Assembly: GCF_018332455.1 (NCBI RefSeq)
Contig: NZ_BOPZ01000007.1
Coordinates: forward strand, 62,001-126,000
Reading direction: 5' to 3'
DNA from: Clostridium polyendosporum
GTDB lineage: Bacteria > Bacillota > Clostridia > Clostridiales > Clostridiaceae
DNA: 64,000 nt
How positions within the stretch are numbered: the stretch's first letter is position 1; each line of letters starts with the position of its first letter. Positions 34,212-42,198 of the stretch are shown here, in pieces. Position numbers and translations under genes: made by a program. The notes under the pieces are model-generated. The model ran no database searches and was not told where the DNA came from. It worked only from the letters and a program-made list of their open reading frames with translations.

Positions 34212-36149
34212 ATGATTAAAATTACTCTCAAAGATGGTTCAGTAAAAGAGTTTGAAACAGGACTTTCCGTACATGAAATTGCAAGAAATATAAGTGAAGG
34301 TTTAGCAAGAGTTGCATGCTGTGGTGTTGTAAATGGTAAGGTTGTAGATTTAAGATTTATAATCAATGAGGATTGCGATTTAAATATATGTACATTTGAT
34401 TCTGAAGAAGGAAAGGATACTTTCAGACATACTTCATCCCATATTTTAGCTTATGCAGTAAAGAGATTACATCCTGATACAAAACTTGCTATAGGACCAT
34501 CTATCACCAATGGATTCTACTACGATTTTGATAAGGATGGCTCCTTCTCATCTGAAGATTTAGTTAAACTTGAAGCAGAAATGAAAAAGATAGTCAAGGA
34601 AGATCCTCAAATAGAAAGATTTGAACTTCCTAGAGCTGAAGCTTTAAAGCTAATGGAAGAAAAAGGTGAACCTTATAAGGTTGAATTAATTAATGATCTT
34701 CCTGAAGATGAAGTTATCTCCTTCTATAAGCTAGGTGACTTCGTAGATTTATGTGCAGGGCCGCATCTAATGAGTGTAAAATCTATAAAAGCCATAAAGT
34801 TACTTAGAAGTGCTGGTGCTTATTGGAGAGGCGATGAAAAGAATAAAATGCTTTCAAGAATATATGGAACTACTTTCCAAAAAAAGACTGATCTAGATGC
34901 ATATCTCGAAGCACTTGAGGACGCAAAAAAGAGAGATCATAATAAACTTGGAAGAGACCTTAAACTTTTCACAACTGACGAAAATGTAGGGCAAGGTCTT
35001 CCATTATTAATGCCAAAGGGCGCTAAAGTAGTTCAAGTTCTTCAAAGATGGATAGAAGATGAGGAAGAAAACAGAGGTTATGTACTAACTAAAACTCCTT
35101 ACATGGCCAAAAGTGACTTATACAAAATTTCTGGTCATTGGCAGCACTATAAGGATGGTATGTTTGTCCTAGGAGATGAAGAGAAAGATGATGAAGTTTT
35201 AGCTCTAAGACCTATGACTTGTCCATTCCAATTTGCAATATATAACAGTGAACAACATAGCTACAGAGATCTTCCAATAAGATATGCTGAAACATCTACT
35301 CTATTTAGAAAAGAATCATCTGGAGAAATGCACGGACTTATAAGAGTAAGACAATTTACTTTATCAGATGGTCACTTAATTTGTACACCAGAACAATTAG
35401 AAGAAGAATTTAAGGAAGTTGTTGATTTAATTAAGTATGTCATGACTACTTTAGGAATAGAAAATGATATTACTTACAGATTCTCTAAATGGGATCCAAA
35501 TGATACTCATAAGTATATAAATAATCCTAAAGCTTGGGAAGAAACTCAAACTATAATGAAACAAATCCTTGATCATCTTGCAATTGACTATGTTGAAGTT
35601 GAAGGAGAAGCTGCTTTCTACGGTCCAAAGCTTGATATCCAATTAAAAAATGTTCATGGTAAAGAAGATACAATAATTACTGTTCAAATAGACTTTGCTC
35701 TTGCTGAAAGATTTAATATGACTTATATAGATAAAGATGGCAATAAAAAGCTTCCTTATATAATTCATAGAAGCTCTATAGGATGCTATGAAAGAACATT
35801 AGCTATGATTATAGAAAAATATGCTGGTGCATTTCCTACATGGCTTTCACCAACTCAAGTTAAAGTTCTTCCAATATCAGATAAGTTCAACGACTATGCT
35901 GAAAGTGTAGTTAAGACACTTAGAAATAAAGGAGTAAGAGTTGAAGGTGACTACAGAGGTGAGAAGATAGGATATAAGATAAGAGAAGCAACTCTTGAAA
36001 AAGTTCCTTATATTCTAATCGTCGGAGAAAAAGAAGCTGAAAATAATGCTGTTTCAATAAGAAGCAGAAAGAACGGAGACGAAGGTTCAGTAAGTCTAAA
36101 TACATTTGTAGATAGAATAGTTAGAGAAATTGAAGATAAAGAAAAATAG
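34212..36149 (+). CDS. thrS: Threonyl-tRNA synthetase
   Basis: The 645-residue protein has the full bacterial ThrRS layout: TGS domain (1-62), editing domain with 'HTSSHILAYAVK' (near 77) and the 'CAGPH' zinc/editing motif, class II catalytic core with 'RPMTCPFQF' and 'RIRVRQFTLSDGH'-like motif 2, 'RSSIGCYERTLAMIIE' motif 3, and a C-terminal anticodon-binding domain. It charges tRNA-Thr. AAAGGAG precedes the ATG. Expression is governed by the T-box leader; a terminator follows. Confidence 0.97.
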   Translation: MIKITLKDGSVKEFETGLSVHEIARNISEGLARVACCGVVNGKVVDLRFIINEDCDLNICTFDSEEGKDTFRHTSSHILAYAVKRLHPDTKLAIGPSITNGFYYDFDKDGSFSSEDLVKLEAEMKKIVKEDPQIERFELPRAEALKLMEEKGEPYKVELINDLPEDEVISFYKLGDFVDLCAGPHLMSVKSIKAIKLLRSAGAYWRGDEKNKMLSRIYGTTFQKKTDLDAYLEALEDAKKRDHNKLGRDLKLFTTDENVGQGLPLLMPKGAKVVQVLQRWIEDEEENRGYVLTKTPYMAKSDLYKISGHWQHYKDGMFVLGDEEKDDEVLALRPMTCPFQFAIYNSEQHSYRDLPIRYAETSTLFRKESSGEMHGLIRVRQFTLSDGHLICTPEQLEEEFKEVVDLIKYVMTTLGIENDITYRFSKWDPNDTHKYINNPKAWEETQTIMKQILDHLAIDYVEVEGEAAFYGPKLDIQLKNVHGKEDTIITVQIDFALAERFNMTYIDKDGNKKLPYIIHRSSIGCYERTLAMIIEKYAGAFPTWLSPTQVKVLPISDKFNDYAESVVKTLRNKGVRVEGDYRGEKIGYKIREATLEKVPYILIVGEKEAENNAVSIRSRKNGDEGSVSLNTFVDRIVREIEDKEK

Positions 36150-36150
36150 T

Positions 36151-36181
36151 AAAAGCAGTGAGTTCTATCTCACTGCTTTTA
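36151..36181 (+). terminator. Terminator of thrS
   Basis: AAAAGCAGTGAG pairs with CTCACTGCTTTT around TTCTAT, directly after the stop codon. Confidence 0.85.
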
Positions 36182-36295
36182 TCTGTATTCATAAAAATAA
36201 ACTACTTACCTTAATATTCAAATCTAATAAATTTTATAAGTTAAGTTGCCTAGTATAATTATCTTCTCTATCTAAATGAACTTCTTTGTGAATCA

Positions 36296-37006
36296 CTACC
36301 AAGTTGTTCTTGGTGTCTTTTGACCACCCATTTGGCCTTGTTGACCACCCATTTGACCTTGTTGACCAGCCATTTGCTGTCCTTGTTGACCACCCATTTG
36401 CTGTCCTTGTTGACCACCCATTTGCTGTCCTTGTTGACCACCCATTTGACCTTGTTGACCACCCATTTGACCTTGTTGACCACCCATTTGCTGTCCTTGT
36501 TGACCCATTTGACCTTGTTGACCCATTTGACCTTGTTGACCCATTTGACCTTGTTGACCCATTTGGCTTTGTTGGCCCATTTGACCTTGCTGTCCTTGTT
36601 GGCCCATTTGATGTAATTGTTGCTGAGCCTGATCTATGATTTGGTTCATTTGATTAAGAACTTGATGTGATATTATTTGTTGGTTAGCTTGACTTAACAC
36701 ATTTATTGCTTGTTGGACAGATTGCTGTAACTGTTGTTGTGCTTGTTGTTGTTGTTGTTGCGCTTGTTGTCTAAAGTTTTCTATTTGTTGTAGAAGTTGT
36801 TGTGCAGTTTGTTGACTTTGTTGAGACTGAGCTTGTTGCATGCCTTGACCTTGACCTGATGGAGATACTGGAGTTAATTTAAGTTGGTTAAGTGAGTTTT
36901 CCATAGCACTAAGTTGATTTCTAAGATTTCCCAATTCCGCCCCAATTTCTACTTCAGCTTTTTTTTCTAAATACCCTTCTAAAACCTTTTTATTTTTTTC
37001 ATCCAT
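36296..37006 (-). CDS. Gln/Gly/Met-rich tandem-repeat protein, unknown
   Basis: The 236-residue protein starts with a charged coiled-coil-like segment (1-45). A Gln-rich helix follows (about 55-130, with runs of four to five Gln), and then about 16 short tandem repeats of the type MGQQGQ, MGGQQGQ and QMGGQQGQ (about 130-228). It ends in a short basic tail. Repeat units are multiples of three bases, so slippage would change length without breaking the frame. GGAGGAAT precedes the ATG. There is no signal peptide. Such sequences are intrinsically disordered; a structural or spore role is possible but not shown. Open frames on the other strand here are repeat artefacts. Confidence 0.8.
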   Translation of the reverse strand: MDEKNKKVLEGYLEKKAEVEIGAELGNLRNQLSAMENSLNQLKLTPVSPSGQGQGMQQAQSQQSQQTAQQLLQQIENFRQQAQQQQQQAQQQLQQSVQQAINVLSQANQQIISHQVLNQMNQIIDQAQQQLHQMGQQGQQGQMGQQSQMGQQGQMGQQGQMGQQGQMGQQGQQMGGQQGQMGGQQGQMGGQQGQQMGGQQGQQMGGQQGQQMAGQQGQMGGQQGQMGGQKTPRTTW

Positions 37007-37084
37007 ACCAATTCCTCCTGTATCTTATTTAAAAATAAACACAAAAATATATTCCCCTGATACATTTTATTTATTCAGATATAG

Positions 37085-37178
37085 ATATACGATTTCTAAC
37101 TGAATGTATGGCTCATAAAAAAATATTTCATACTGAGGTTGTTTGTTATCATTTCAGAAAGTGAAATCCGTTAATTAA
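37085..37178. repeat. Dispersed intergenic repeat
   Basis: 'CATTTCAGAAAGTGAAATCC' (37150-37169) is another core copy, preceded by a 'GATATAGATATACGATTTCT' segment similar to that at 33966. Confidence 0.5.
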
Positions 37179-37190
37179 ATTATAAAAAAT

Positions 37191-37233
37191 AAAAAACAGT
37201 TTGTTATTAAGGTTTCTACAAACTGTTTTTTTT
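37191..37233 (-). terminator. Terminator of the 5-formyl-THF cyclo-ligase gene
   Basis: AAAAAACAGTTTGT pairs with ACAAACTGTTTTTT across a 13-base loop, with T-run on the minus strand, just after the stop codon. Confidence 0.85.
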
Positions 37234-37234
37234 G

Positions 37235-37804
37235 CTACTCTTTACAATTAATTGCCTGTTTTTCTGTAATAACGTAGTCTACCCTCACATCATGTTTTTC
37301 CACTGGTACACTTTCAAAAACCTGAAAATCATATGCAAGTACTATCTTTTTTGATTTATGAGGTTGAAAAAGGAACTTATCGTAATATCCTCCACCATAC
37401 CCAACTCTTCCTCCATTTTTATCAAAAGCAAGACCTGGCACAACTATTAACTCTATTTCGTCAATATCTAGCTTCAAATCAAAAGTAGGTGGTTCCAAAA
37501 TTCCAAAAGGAGGTGTCTCTACCATTTGGCTCAAATTTTTTATTTCAACAGCCTTCATAACTCTGTTTTTGATATCTATTTTAGGAACACAAACCCTTTT
37601 TCCTTCTTCTAATGCTTTTAATATTATAGTTTTAGTATCAATTTCTTCATTCATACTAATATAAATAAATATAGTCTTACACTGCTTATAAATCTCACTA
37701 TTTAAAAATTTTCTACTTATAATATTATCAAAATTATCTTTAGCTACTTTTGATAGTTCTTTCCTTTTTGCTATAACTATATTTCTAATTTCACTTTTAT
37801 CCAT
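37235..37804 (-). CDS. 5-formyltetrahydrofolate cyclo-ligase
   Basis: The 189-residue protein matches the whole length of the 5-FCL family. It has the N-terminal basic 'IAKRKELS' segment, 'IYISMNEEIDT', and the C-terminal ATP-binding signature 'GGRVGYGGGYYDKFL'. It converts 5-formyl-THF (folinate) to 5,10-methenyl-THF with ATP, recycling an inhibitory folate. GGAGGG precedes the ATG. It is a single-gene unit with its own terminator. Confidence 0.95.
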   Translation of the reverse strand: MDKSEIRNIVIAKRKELSKVAKDNFDNIISRKFLNSEIYKQCKTIFIYISMNEEIDTKTIILKALEEGKRVCVPKIDIKNRVMKAVEIKNLSQMVETPPFGILEPPTFDLKLDIDEIELIVVPGLAFDKNGGRVGYGGGYYDKFLFQPHKSKKIVLAYDFQVFESVPVEKHDVRVDYVITEKQAINCKE

Positions 37805-37930
37805 TACACACCCTCCACTCTTCTATATAAAAATAAATAAGTTCTACTATGAATTTACTTATCTTTACTATAAATTATATATTAAAAACTATATTATTTC
37901 TTAGCAATTTAATTTACAGAAACACAAGAC

Positions 37931-37957
37931 AAAAAAAGCAGCAAAGTGCCGCTTTTT
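37931..37957 (-). terminator. Terminator downstream of the 50-residue gene
   Basis: On the minus strand AAAAGCGGC pairs with GCTGCTTTT (one G-U) and is followed by a T-run. Confidence 0.7.
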
Positions 37958-37983
37958 ATAAAACAACTAAATATAATATTATA

Positions 37984-38056
37984 GTTTGAGCTGTATTTAG
38001 GTAAACAACTTCATAACTTAATTGGTTGAGAATTACAGTTGTTTATTTTTATTAAA
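37984..38056. repeat. Partial dispersed repeat
   Basis: 'GTAAACAACTTCATAACTTA' and 'AGTTGTTTATTTTTATTAAA' resemble the two ends of the copy at 11765-11876 without the central dyad. Confidence 0.45.
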
Positions 38057-38059
38057 GAC

Positions 38060-38085
38060 TGCTCAGAAACTACCTTTAATGAGCA
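38060..38085 (-). terminator. Weak hairpin at the end of the 50-residue gene
   Basis: TGCTCA and TGAGCA pair across a 14-base loop that contains the stop codon; the following minus-strand sequence is T-rich. It is a weak terminator at best. Confidence 0.35.
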
Positions 38086-38228
38086 TTTTCTTTAATATCT
38101 TTTGGTGGAGCATTTTGTTCTAAAAATGCCTTCTCTTCTGCTTCTAATTCAAAGCTTATATTTGGTGAAATTTTTTCAGAAAATTTTTTTCTATATTTTC
38201 TACTAAAAATATACTTTAACAATTCCAT
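38076..38228 (-). CDS. Small protein of 50 residues, unknown
   Basis: ATG 38228 follows TATGGAGTG and opens a 50-codon frame ending in TAA. The N-terminal part is strongly basic ('FSRKYRKKFSEK', residues 8-19). The C-terminal part is acidic ('ELEAEEKAFLEQ', 27-38) and is followed by 'APPKDIKENAH'. The sharp charge segregation and the good start site argue for a real gene. It lies between tal and the cyclo-ligase gene. I do not recognise it. Confidence 0.5.
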   Translation of the reverse strand: MELLKYIFSRKYRKKFSEKISPNISFELEAEEKAFLEQNAPPKDIKENAH

Positions 38229-38308
38229 GCTATCACTCCATACTTATAGGAATATTATGGATTTAGTATGGATAAATTTTCATATTTATATACATAAATA
38301 AATTTTTT

Positions 38309-38956
38309 TTATTTATTAAAAGCTTCTTCCCAATCTTTTTTAAATCTTTCTATACCTTGATCTGTTAATGGATGCTTCAACATTTGCATTACAACTTTAT
38401 ATGGAACTGTTGCTATATGTGATCCTGCTTCTGCTGCTTGAAGAGCATGAATTGGATGTCTTACACTTGCAGAAATTATCTCCGTCTTTATATTATGAAC
38501 CCTAAATATATTTGATATCTCTTTTATTAAATTTATTCCATCTGTAGATATATCGTCTAACCTTCCTAGAAATGGACTTACAAAAGTTGCTCCAGCATTC
38601 GCTGCAAGTAAAGCTTGACCTGTTGAAAACACTAATGTAACATTTGTTTTTATCCCTTCCTTTGCAAGAACATTAACAGCCTTCAATCCTTCTGCAGTCA
38701 TTGGTATCTTAACTACCATGTTCTTATGAATAGCTGCAATTTCTCTTCCTTCTTTTATCATTCCCTTAGCATCATCACTCATTACTTCTCCACTTATAGG
38801 GCCGTCAACAATTGATGCTATAGTCTTAATTGTTTCAACAAAATCTTTTCCTTCCTTTGCAATAAGAGATGGATTTGTAGTAACACCACATATTACTCCC
38901 ATTTCATTCAACTCTTTAATCTCATTTACGTTTGCTGTATCTATGAATAATCTCAT
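38309..38956 (-). CDS. tal: Transaldolase (fructose-6-phosphate aldolase-like, short form)
   Basis: The 215-residue protein is the short MipB/TalC-type transaldolase. It has 'LFIDTAN' at the N terminus, 'GVTTNPSL' (24-31), the Schiff-base Lys83 in 'VVKIPMT', and 'TNVTLVFS'. It moves dihydroxyacetone units between sugar phosphates in the non-oxidative pentose phosphate pathway. Some family members act as fructose-6-phosphate aldolases, so the exact reaction is not certain. AGGAGG precedes the ATG. The leader of about 200 nt contains an unusual GC-richer block. Confidence 0.93.
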   Translation of the reverse strand: MRLFIDTANVNEIKELNEMGVICGVTTNPSLIAKEGKDFVETIKTIASIVDGPISGEVMSDDAKGMIKEGREIAAIHKNMVVKIPMTAEGLKAVNVLAKEGIKTNVTLVFSTGQALLAANAGATFVSPFLGRLDDISTDGINLIKEISNIFRVHNIKTEIISASVRHPIHALQAAEAGSHIATVPYKVVMQMLKHPLTDQGIERFKKDWEEAFNK

Positions 38957-39049
38957 ATAAATCCTCCTCTTAATTCCTCTATTAATTTATCTTTCCTCAT
39001 GTTTATCTATTCTATAAATTTGTTTATATATAACGATAGAAATGACTTC

Positions 39050-39125
39050 TAAAACTTTCACCCTAATATGACCATAAAACAACCTGTCGCACCACGCTCC
39101 CCTTAATACTCTTGTCCTTTTTTTC
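39050..39125 (-). promoter_or_regulatory. GC-richer leader block upstream of tal
   Basis: The minus-strand leader contains AAGGGGAGCGTGGTGCGACAGG (split around 39081-39103), followed by GGTTG, ATGGTC and AGGGTGAAAG, which contrasts with the AT-rich surroundings. A promoter-like TTGAAA, 18-bp spacer, TACAAT lies upstream near 39150-39180. It might be a structured leader, but it matches no riboswitch class I can name. Confidence 0.3.
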
Positions 39126-39257
39126 AAATTAATTCCACTAATTCCATATTTATTGTACTACTTTTTTTTTACCTTTTTCAAGGAAATTTTAAAAAATACT
39201 TTAATTTTTTCAGAAACTTATTAAATATTTTAATCATGTTATGCATATTAAATAAAG

Positions 39258-39287
39258 CAAAAGCTGTGGTAGTTACACCACAGCTTT
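39258..39287 (-). terminator. Terminator of amt
   Basis: AAGCTGTGGTG and CACCACAGCTT-type arms pair around a short loop (AAAGCTGTGG with CCACAGCTTT on the minus strand), followed by TTGCTTTATTT, about 50 nt past the stop. Confidence 0.75.
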
Positions 39288-39337
39288 AAAAATATATATG
39301 AAAGGAAAAAGTGAGGTTTACAATATTTACGTGAGTC

Positions 39338-40591
39338 TTATAATGTTTGTTCCCTAAAGGTCTTTCCATAGGCTTTTTCACCATGTACTGCTAAGTCTAA
39401 GCCCATTTTTTCTTCTTCTTCTTCAACTCTAATACTTGTAAAGAATGATATTCCCTTTAATATTACGAATGTACCTGCTGCTGCAAAGGCATAAGTAGCT
39501 ACTACTGATATTATCTGAGAACCTAGAAGTGCCCAGTTTCCTCCAGCTAGAACACCATCTGCACCAGCTGAATTTATACTCTTAGTAGCAAATATTCCTG
39601 TTGCAATTGCTCCCCAAGTACCTCCAATACCATGACATCCAAAAGCATCCAATGCATCATCATAACCTAATTTTTCTTTAAGTACTGCTACAGCAAAGTA
39701 GCATATAACTCCCCCAATTAAGCCTATGATTATTGAAGCCATTGGAGTTACATATCCAGCTCCAGGTGTTATAGAAACTAAACCTGCTACTGCTCCACTT
39801 ACTGCTCCCATCACTGTCACTCTCTTTGCGTATAAACCTTCTGAAATAATCCAGCCTAAAGCTGCTGCTGCTGCTGAAGTATTGGTTGTTAAGAAAGCGT
39901 TGACTGCAACCTTTCCTGCTTCACCATTAACTCCTAATGCACTTCCTGCATTAAATCCAAACCAACCAAACCATAATAGTCCTGCTCCAAGTACTGTTAA
40001 TGGAATGTGATGCGGACCTGCTTCTTCCTTCTTTATTCTCTTACCTAACATAAGTGCTCCAACTAAACCTGAAACCCCTGAACTTATATGAACTACATTA
40101 CCACCTGCAAAGTCTAATGCTCCAAGAGTTCTTATCCAACCTCCAACACCCCATACCCAGTGCGCTAATGGATCGTAAACAAATGTTGCCCACAATAACA
40201 TGAATATTACAAATACCTTAAACTTCATTCTCTCAGCAAAAGCTCCTGAAATAAGAGCTGGAGTTATAATTGCGAACATTAATTGGAATAACATGAATAA
40301 TTGATGTGGTATAGTTGCTGAATAATCAGCATTTGGTTCAAAACCTACTCCATTTAGTCCTACCCAGTTTAATCCACCGATTAATCCACCATGATCAGTT
40401 CCAAATGCTAAACTATATCCAAATAATATCCATTGTAATGAAATTAATATGATTGCGACATAACTATGCATTTTTGTATTTAAAATGTTATTCTTAGTTA
40501 CCATTCCTCCGTAAAACAAAGCCAAACCAGGCGTCATTAACATAACTAATGCTGTTGAAAAAATCATAAATACGATATCTGATGTTTGCAT
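39338..40591 (-). CDS. amt: Ammonium transporter
   Basis: The protein has about eleven membrane helices and the Amt signatures 'TPGLALFYGGMV', 'WGVGGWIRTLGALDFAGGNVVHISSG' and 'DALDAFGCHGIGGTWGAIATGIF' with the twin-His region. It conducts ammonium across the membrane. I place the start at ATG 40591 (417 residues), nine bases from GGAGG; the ATG at 40597 is only three bases from it. No GlnK/GlnB gene is adjacent, which is unusual for clostridial amt loci. The leader has a promoter followed at once by a terminator. Confidence 0.95.
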   Translation of the reverse strand: MQTSDIVFMIFSTALVMLMTPGLALFYGGMVTKNNILNTKMHSYVAIILISLQWILFGYSLAFGTDHGGLIGGLNWVGLNGVGFEPNADYSATIPHQLFMLFQLMFAIITPALISGAFAERMKFKVFVIFMLLWATFVYDPLAHWVWGVGGWIRTLGALDFAGGNVVHISSGVSGLVGALMLGKRIKKEEAGPHHIPLTVLGAGLLWFGWFGFNAGSALGVNGEAGKVAVNAFLTTNTSAAAAALGWIISEGLYAKRVTVMGAVSGAVAGLVSITPGAGYVTPMASIIIGLIGGVICYFAVAVLKEKLGYDDALDAFGCHGIGGTWGAIATGIFATKSINSAGADGVLAGGNWALLGSQIISVVATYAFAAAGTFVILKGISFFTSIRVEEEEEKMGLDLAVHGEKAYGKTFREQTL

Positions 40592-40732
40592 ATACATATA
40601 CCTCCTTTAAAGTCATTAAAATATACAAAATTAAAAGAAAAAAATATTTCGAATATTACCAATAAACTGAATATTAAAATTAAGATAACATACTCATTTA
40701 CTAAAAGACCTTGGCCAAAGGTTTATACTAAT

Positions 40733-40770
40733 AAAAAAGGCGCTTTCACTGTTATCAGCGAAAGCGCCTT
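40733..40770 (-). terminator. Strong terminator at the start of the amt leader
   Basis: On the minus strand GGCGCTTTCGCTG pairs over 13 bp (one G-U) with CAGTGAAAGCGCC around ATAA, extended by A-T pairs and followed by six T. It begins only about eight bases after the predicted transcription start of the promoter at 40785-40813. A second imperfect dyad around TTGGCCAA follows at 40705-40722. Confidence 0.88.
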
Positions 40771-40784
40771 TGCTTTATATATCT

Positions 40785-40813
40785 ATTATATGCATCTCTT
40801 TATTTTTTGTCAA
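40785..40813 (-). promoter_or_regulatory. Consensus promoter upstream of amt
   Basis: TTGACA (40808-40813) and TATAAT (40785-40790) are separated by 17 bp. This strong promoter faces a terminator whose stem lies within the first 10-45 transcribed bases. Confidence 0.88.
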
Positions 40814-40950
40814 TGCAAACCTTAAAAGTATTTTCAGTTTTTTTATTCGTAATAGTACGTATAATACTTAAACCTCATACCACTACATTGGCGTGATTCT
40901 TAGGTAATCTCTCCTAATCAAGAAATTATTCAAAATAACTTACCACTTCC

Positions 40951-42015
40951 TCAGGGTTTATAGCTAATACCGTTCGGAGTATTACCAACCTTAACTGTTG
41001 CTAATACACTATTCATATCATTATTAATGACACTAACAGTATCATCATACATATTAGTTACATAGACATACTTATTATCATTGCTCGTTACTACCCCATG
41101 AGCACCCTTACCTGTTGGAATTGTTGTGGAAACCTTTTTGGTAGTTAAATTAATTTTTGAAATTGTATCTGAGGGATTTTTTTCTGTTCCTTGATTTGCT
41201 ACAAAAGCATACCTATCATCACTTTGAATAAAAACTTGTACTGGCCCCTTCCCTACTGGTATTTTTTCAATTTTATCTGTTTTTATATCTACAATAGCTA
41301 CTGAGTCCTCTCCATTTAGTGAAACAACCATTGTGTTCCCATCACTAGTTACTGCGGTAGTCATTGGAGCTTTGCCAACTTTTATTTTTTTAACCTCTAC
41401 AAAATTAGTTAAATCCAACACACTTACTGTATCTTCTTTCATATTAGCAACATAAGCAAACTTACTATAATTAGAAATACGAAAACCATGGGGCCCACTT
41501 CCAGTAGATATAGTCTTAATAATTTCATAAGTTTTAGTATCTATAACTGATACATTATTATCTCCATTATTTGAAACCAAAATATACTTTCCGTCTGCTG
41601 TAAATACGATATGAGAAGGATTATTTCCTACATCAACTTTCTTGATAAGCTTATCTGTTTCAATATCATAGAAAATTGCAAATCCTTTTATTTTCTTTTC
41701 TTCATTCATGGTTTTAATTTCTGCCTTAGGAATTACTGTAACCCCTATTATTTTGCCATCTGGTGAAACTTGCACATTATGCACACTACCCTCTACTGAT
41801 TGTGTACTAACTAATTGATTTGTAGCAGCATCAATCTTTGAAATGCTACCTCCTTCATTTGCTGTAAAATAGTACGCATTTTTACTTGGTACTTCAGCAC
41901 GATTTCCAGGTGGTTTAGAAGGTCTAACTTCTTCCTTTGTTGAAGCTGTGCACGCTGTTATAAATAGTGCAATAACAACACAAAAAACTGTTAGTAAATA
42001 TTTTGTTTTAAACAT
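40951..42015 (-). CDS. YVTN beta-propeller lipoprotein
   Basis: The 354-residue protein has a lipoprotein signal peptide ending 'FITAC' (Cys22). About seven blades follow, with the repeated core 'SPDGKIIGVT', 'ADGKYILVSNNGDNNVSVIDTKTYEIIKTISTG' and similar, typical of YVTN/NHL-like propellers. It is anchored on the outer face of the membrane. Such proteins bind ligands or matrix components, and a catalytic role is not evident. AAAGGAG precedes the ATG. It is separated from amt by a terminator and from hydA by another. Confidence 0.87.
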   Translation of the reverse strand: MFKTKYLLTVFCVVIALFITACTASTKEEVRPSKPPGNRAEVPSKNAYYFTANEGGSISKIDAATNQLVSTQSVEGSVHNVQVSPDGKIIGVTVIPKAEIKTMNEEKKIKGFAIFYDIETDKLIKKVDVGNNPSHIVFTADGKYILVSNNGDNNVSVIDTKTYEIIKTISTGSGPHGFRISNYSKFAYVANMKEDTVSVLDLTNFVEVKKIKVGKAPMTTAVTSDGNTMVVSLNGEDSVAIVDIKTDKIEKIPVGKGPVQVFIQSDDRYAFVANQGTEKNPSDTISKINLTTKKVSTTIPTGKGAHGVVTSNDNKYVYVTNMYDDTVSVINNDMNSVLATVKVGNTPNGISYKP

Positions 42016-42145
42016 ATCGACTTCTCCTTTTCATTAGTAGTATAATCATTTCTAATATAATTTTTGTATAATAAAACACTATTTAATTTACCTTACTATA
42101 TTTTTTTTATGTATTATTAACTGTAACTAATACCAATGTAAAGTA

Positions 42146-42175
42146 AAAGGTGTACCTAAAATAGCACACCTTTTT
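42146..42175 (-). terminator. Terminator of the hydCBA operon
   Basis: AAAGGTGT and ACACCTTT arms (one interior mismatch) pair around an A/T-rich loop about 25 nt past the hydA stop, with a short T-run on the minus strand. Confidence 0.7.
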
Positions 42176-42198
42176 AAAAATATGGTATATAAATCTTT

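Noticed and set aside
36268-36639. Long open frames on both strands across the Gln/Gly repeat gene
   Set aside because: They are translations of the same tandem repeat in other frames (VNKVKW, FDLVDHP and TTHLTLL patterns); only the 36296-37006 frame has a ribosome site and a non-repetitive N-terminal domain.
36296-36640. CRISPR-like array
   Set aside because: The short repeats are contiguous coding repeats without unique spacers of constant length; no cas gene or repeat-spacer structure occurs anywhere in the window.
38957-39003. 15-codon leader peptide overlapping the tal start
   Set aside because: The frame overlaps the tal ATG but has no ribosome binding site of its own and no regulatory codon run.
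40598-40730. GlnR box upstream of amt
   Set aside because: TGTTATCTTAATTTTAATA matches only one half of TGTNAN7TNACA.
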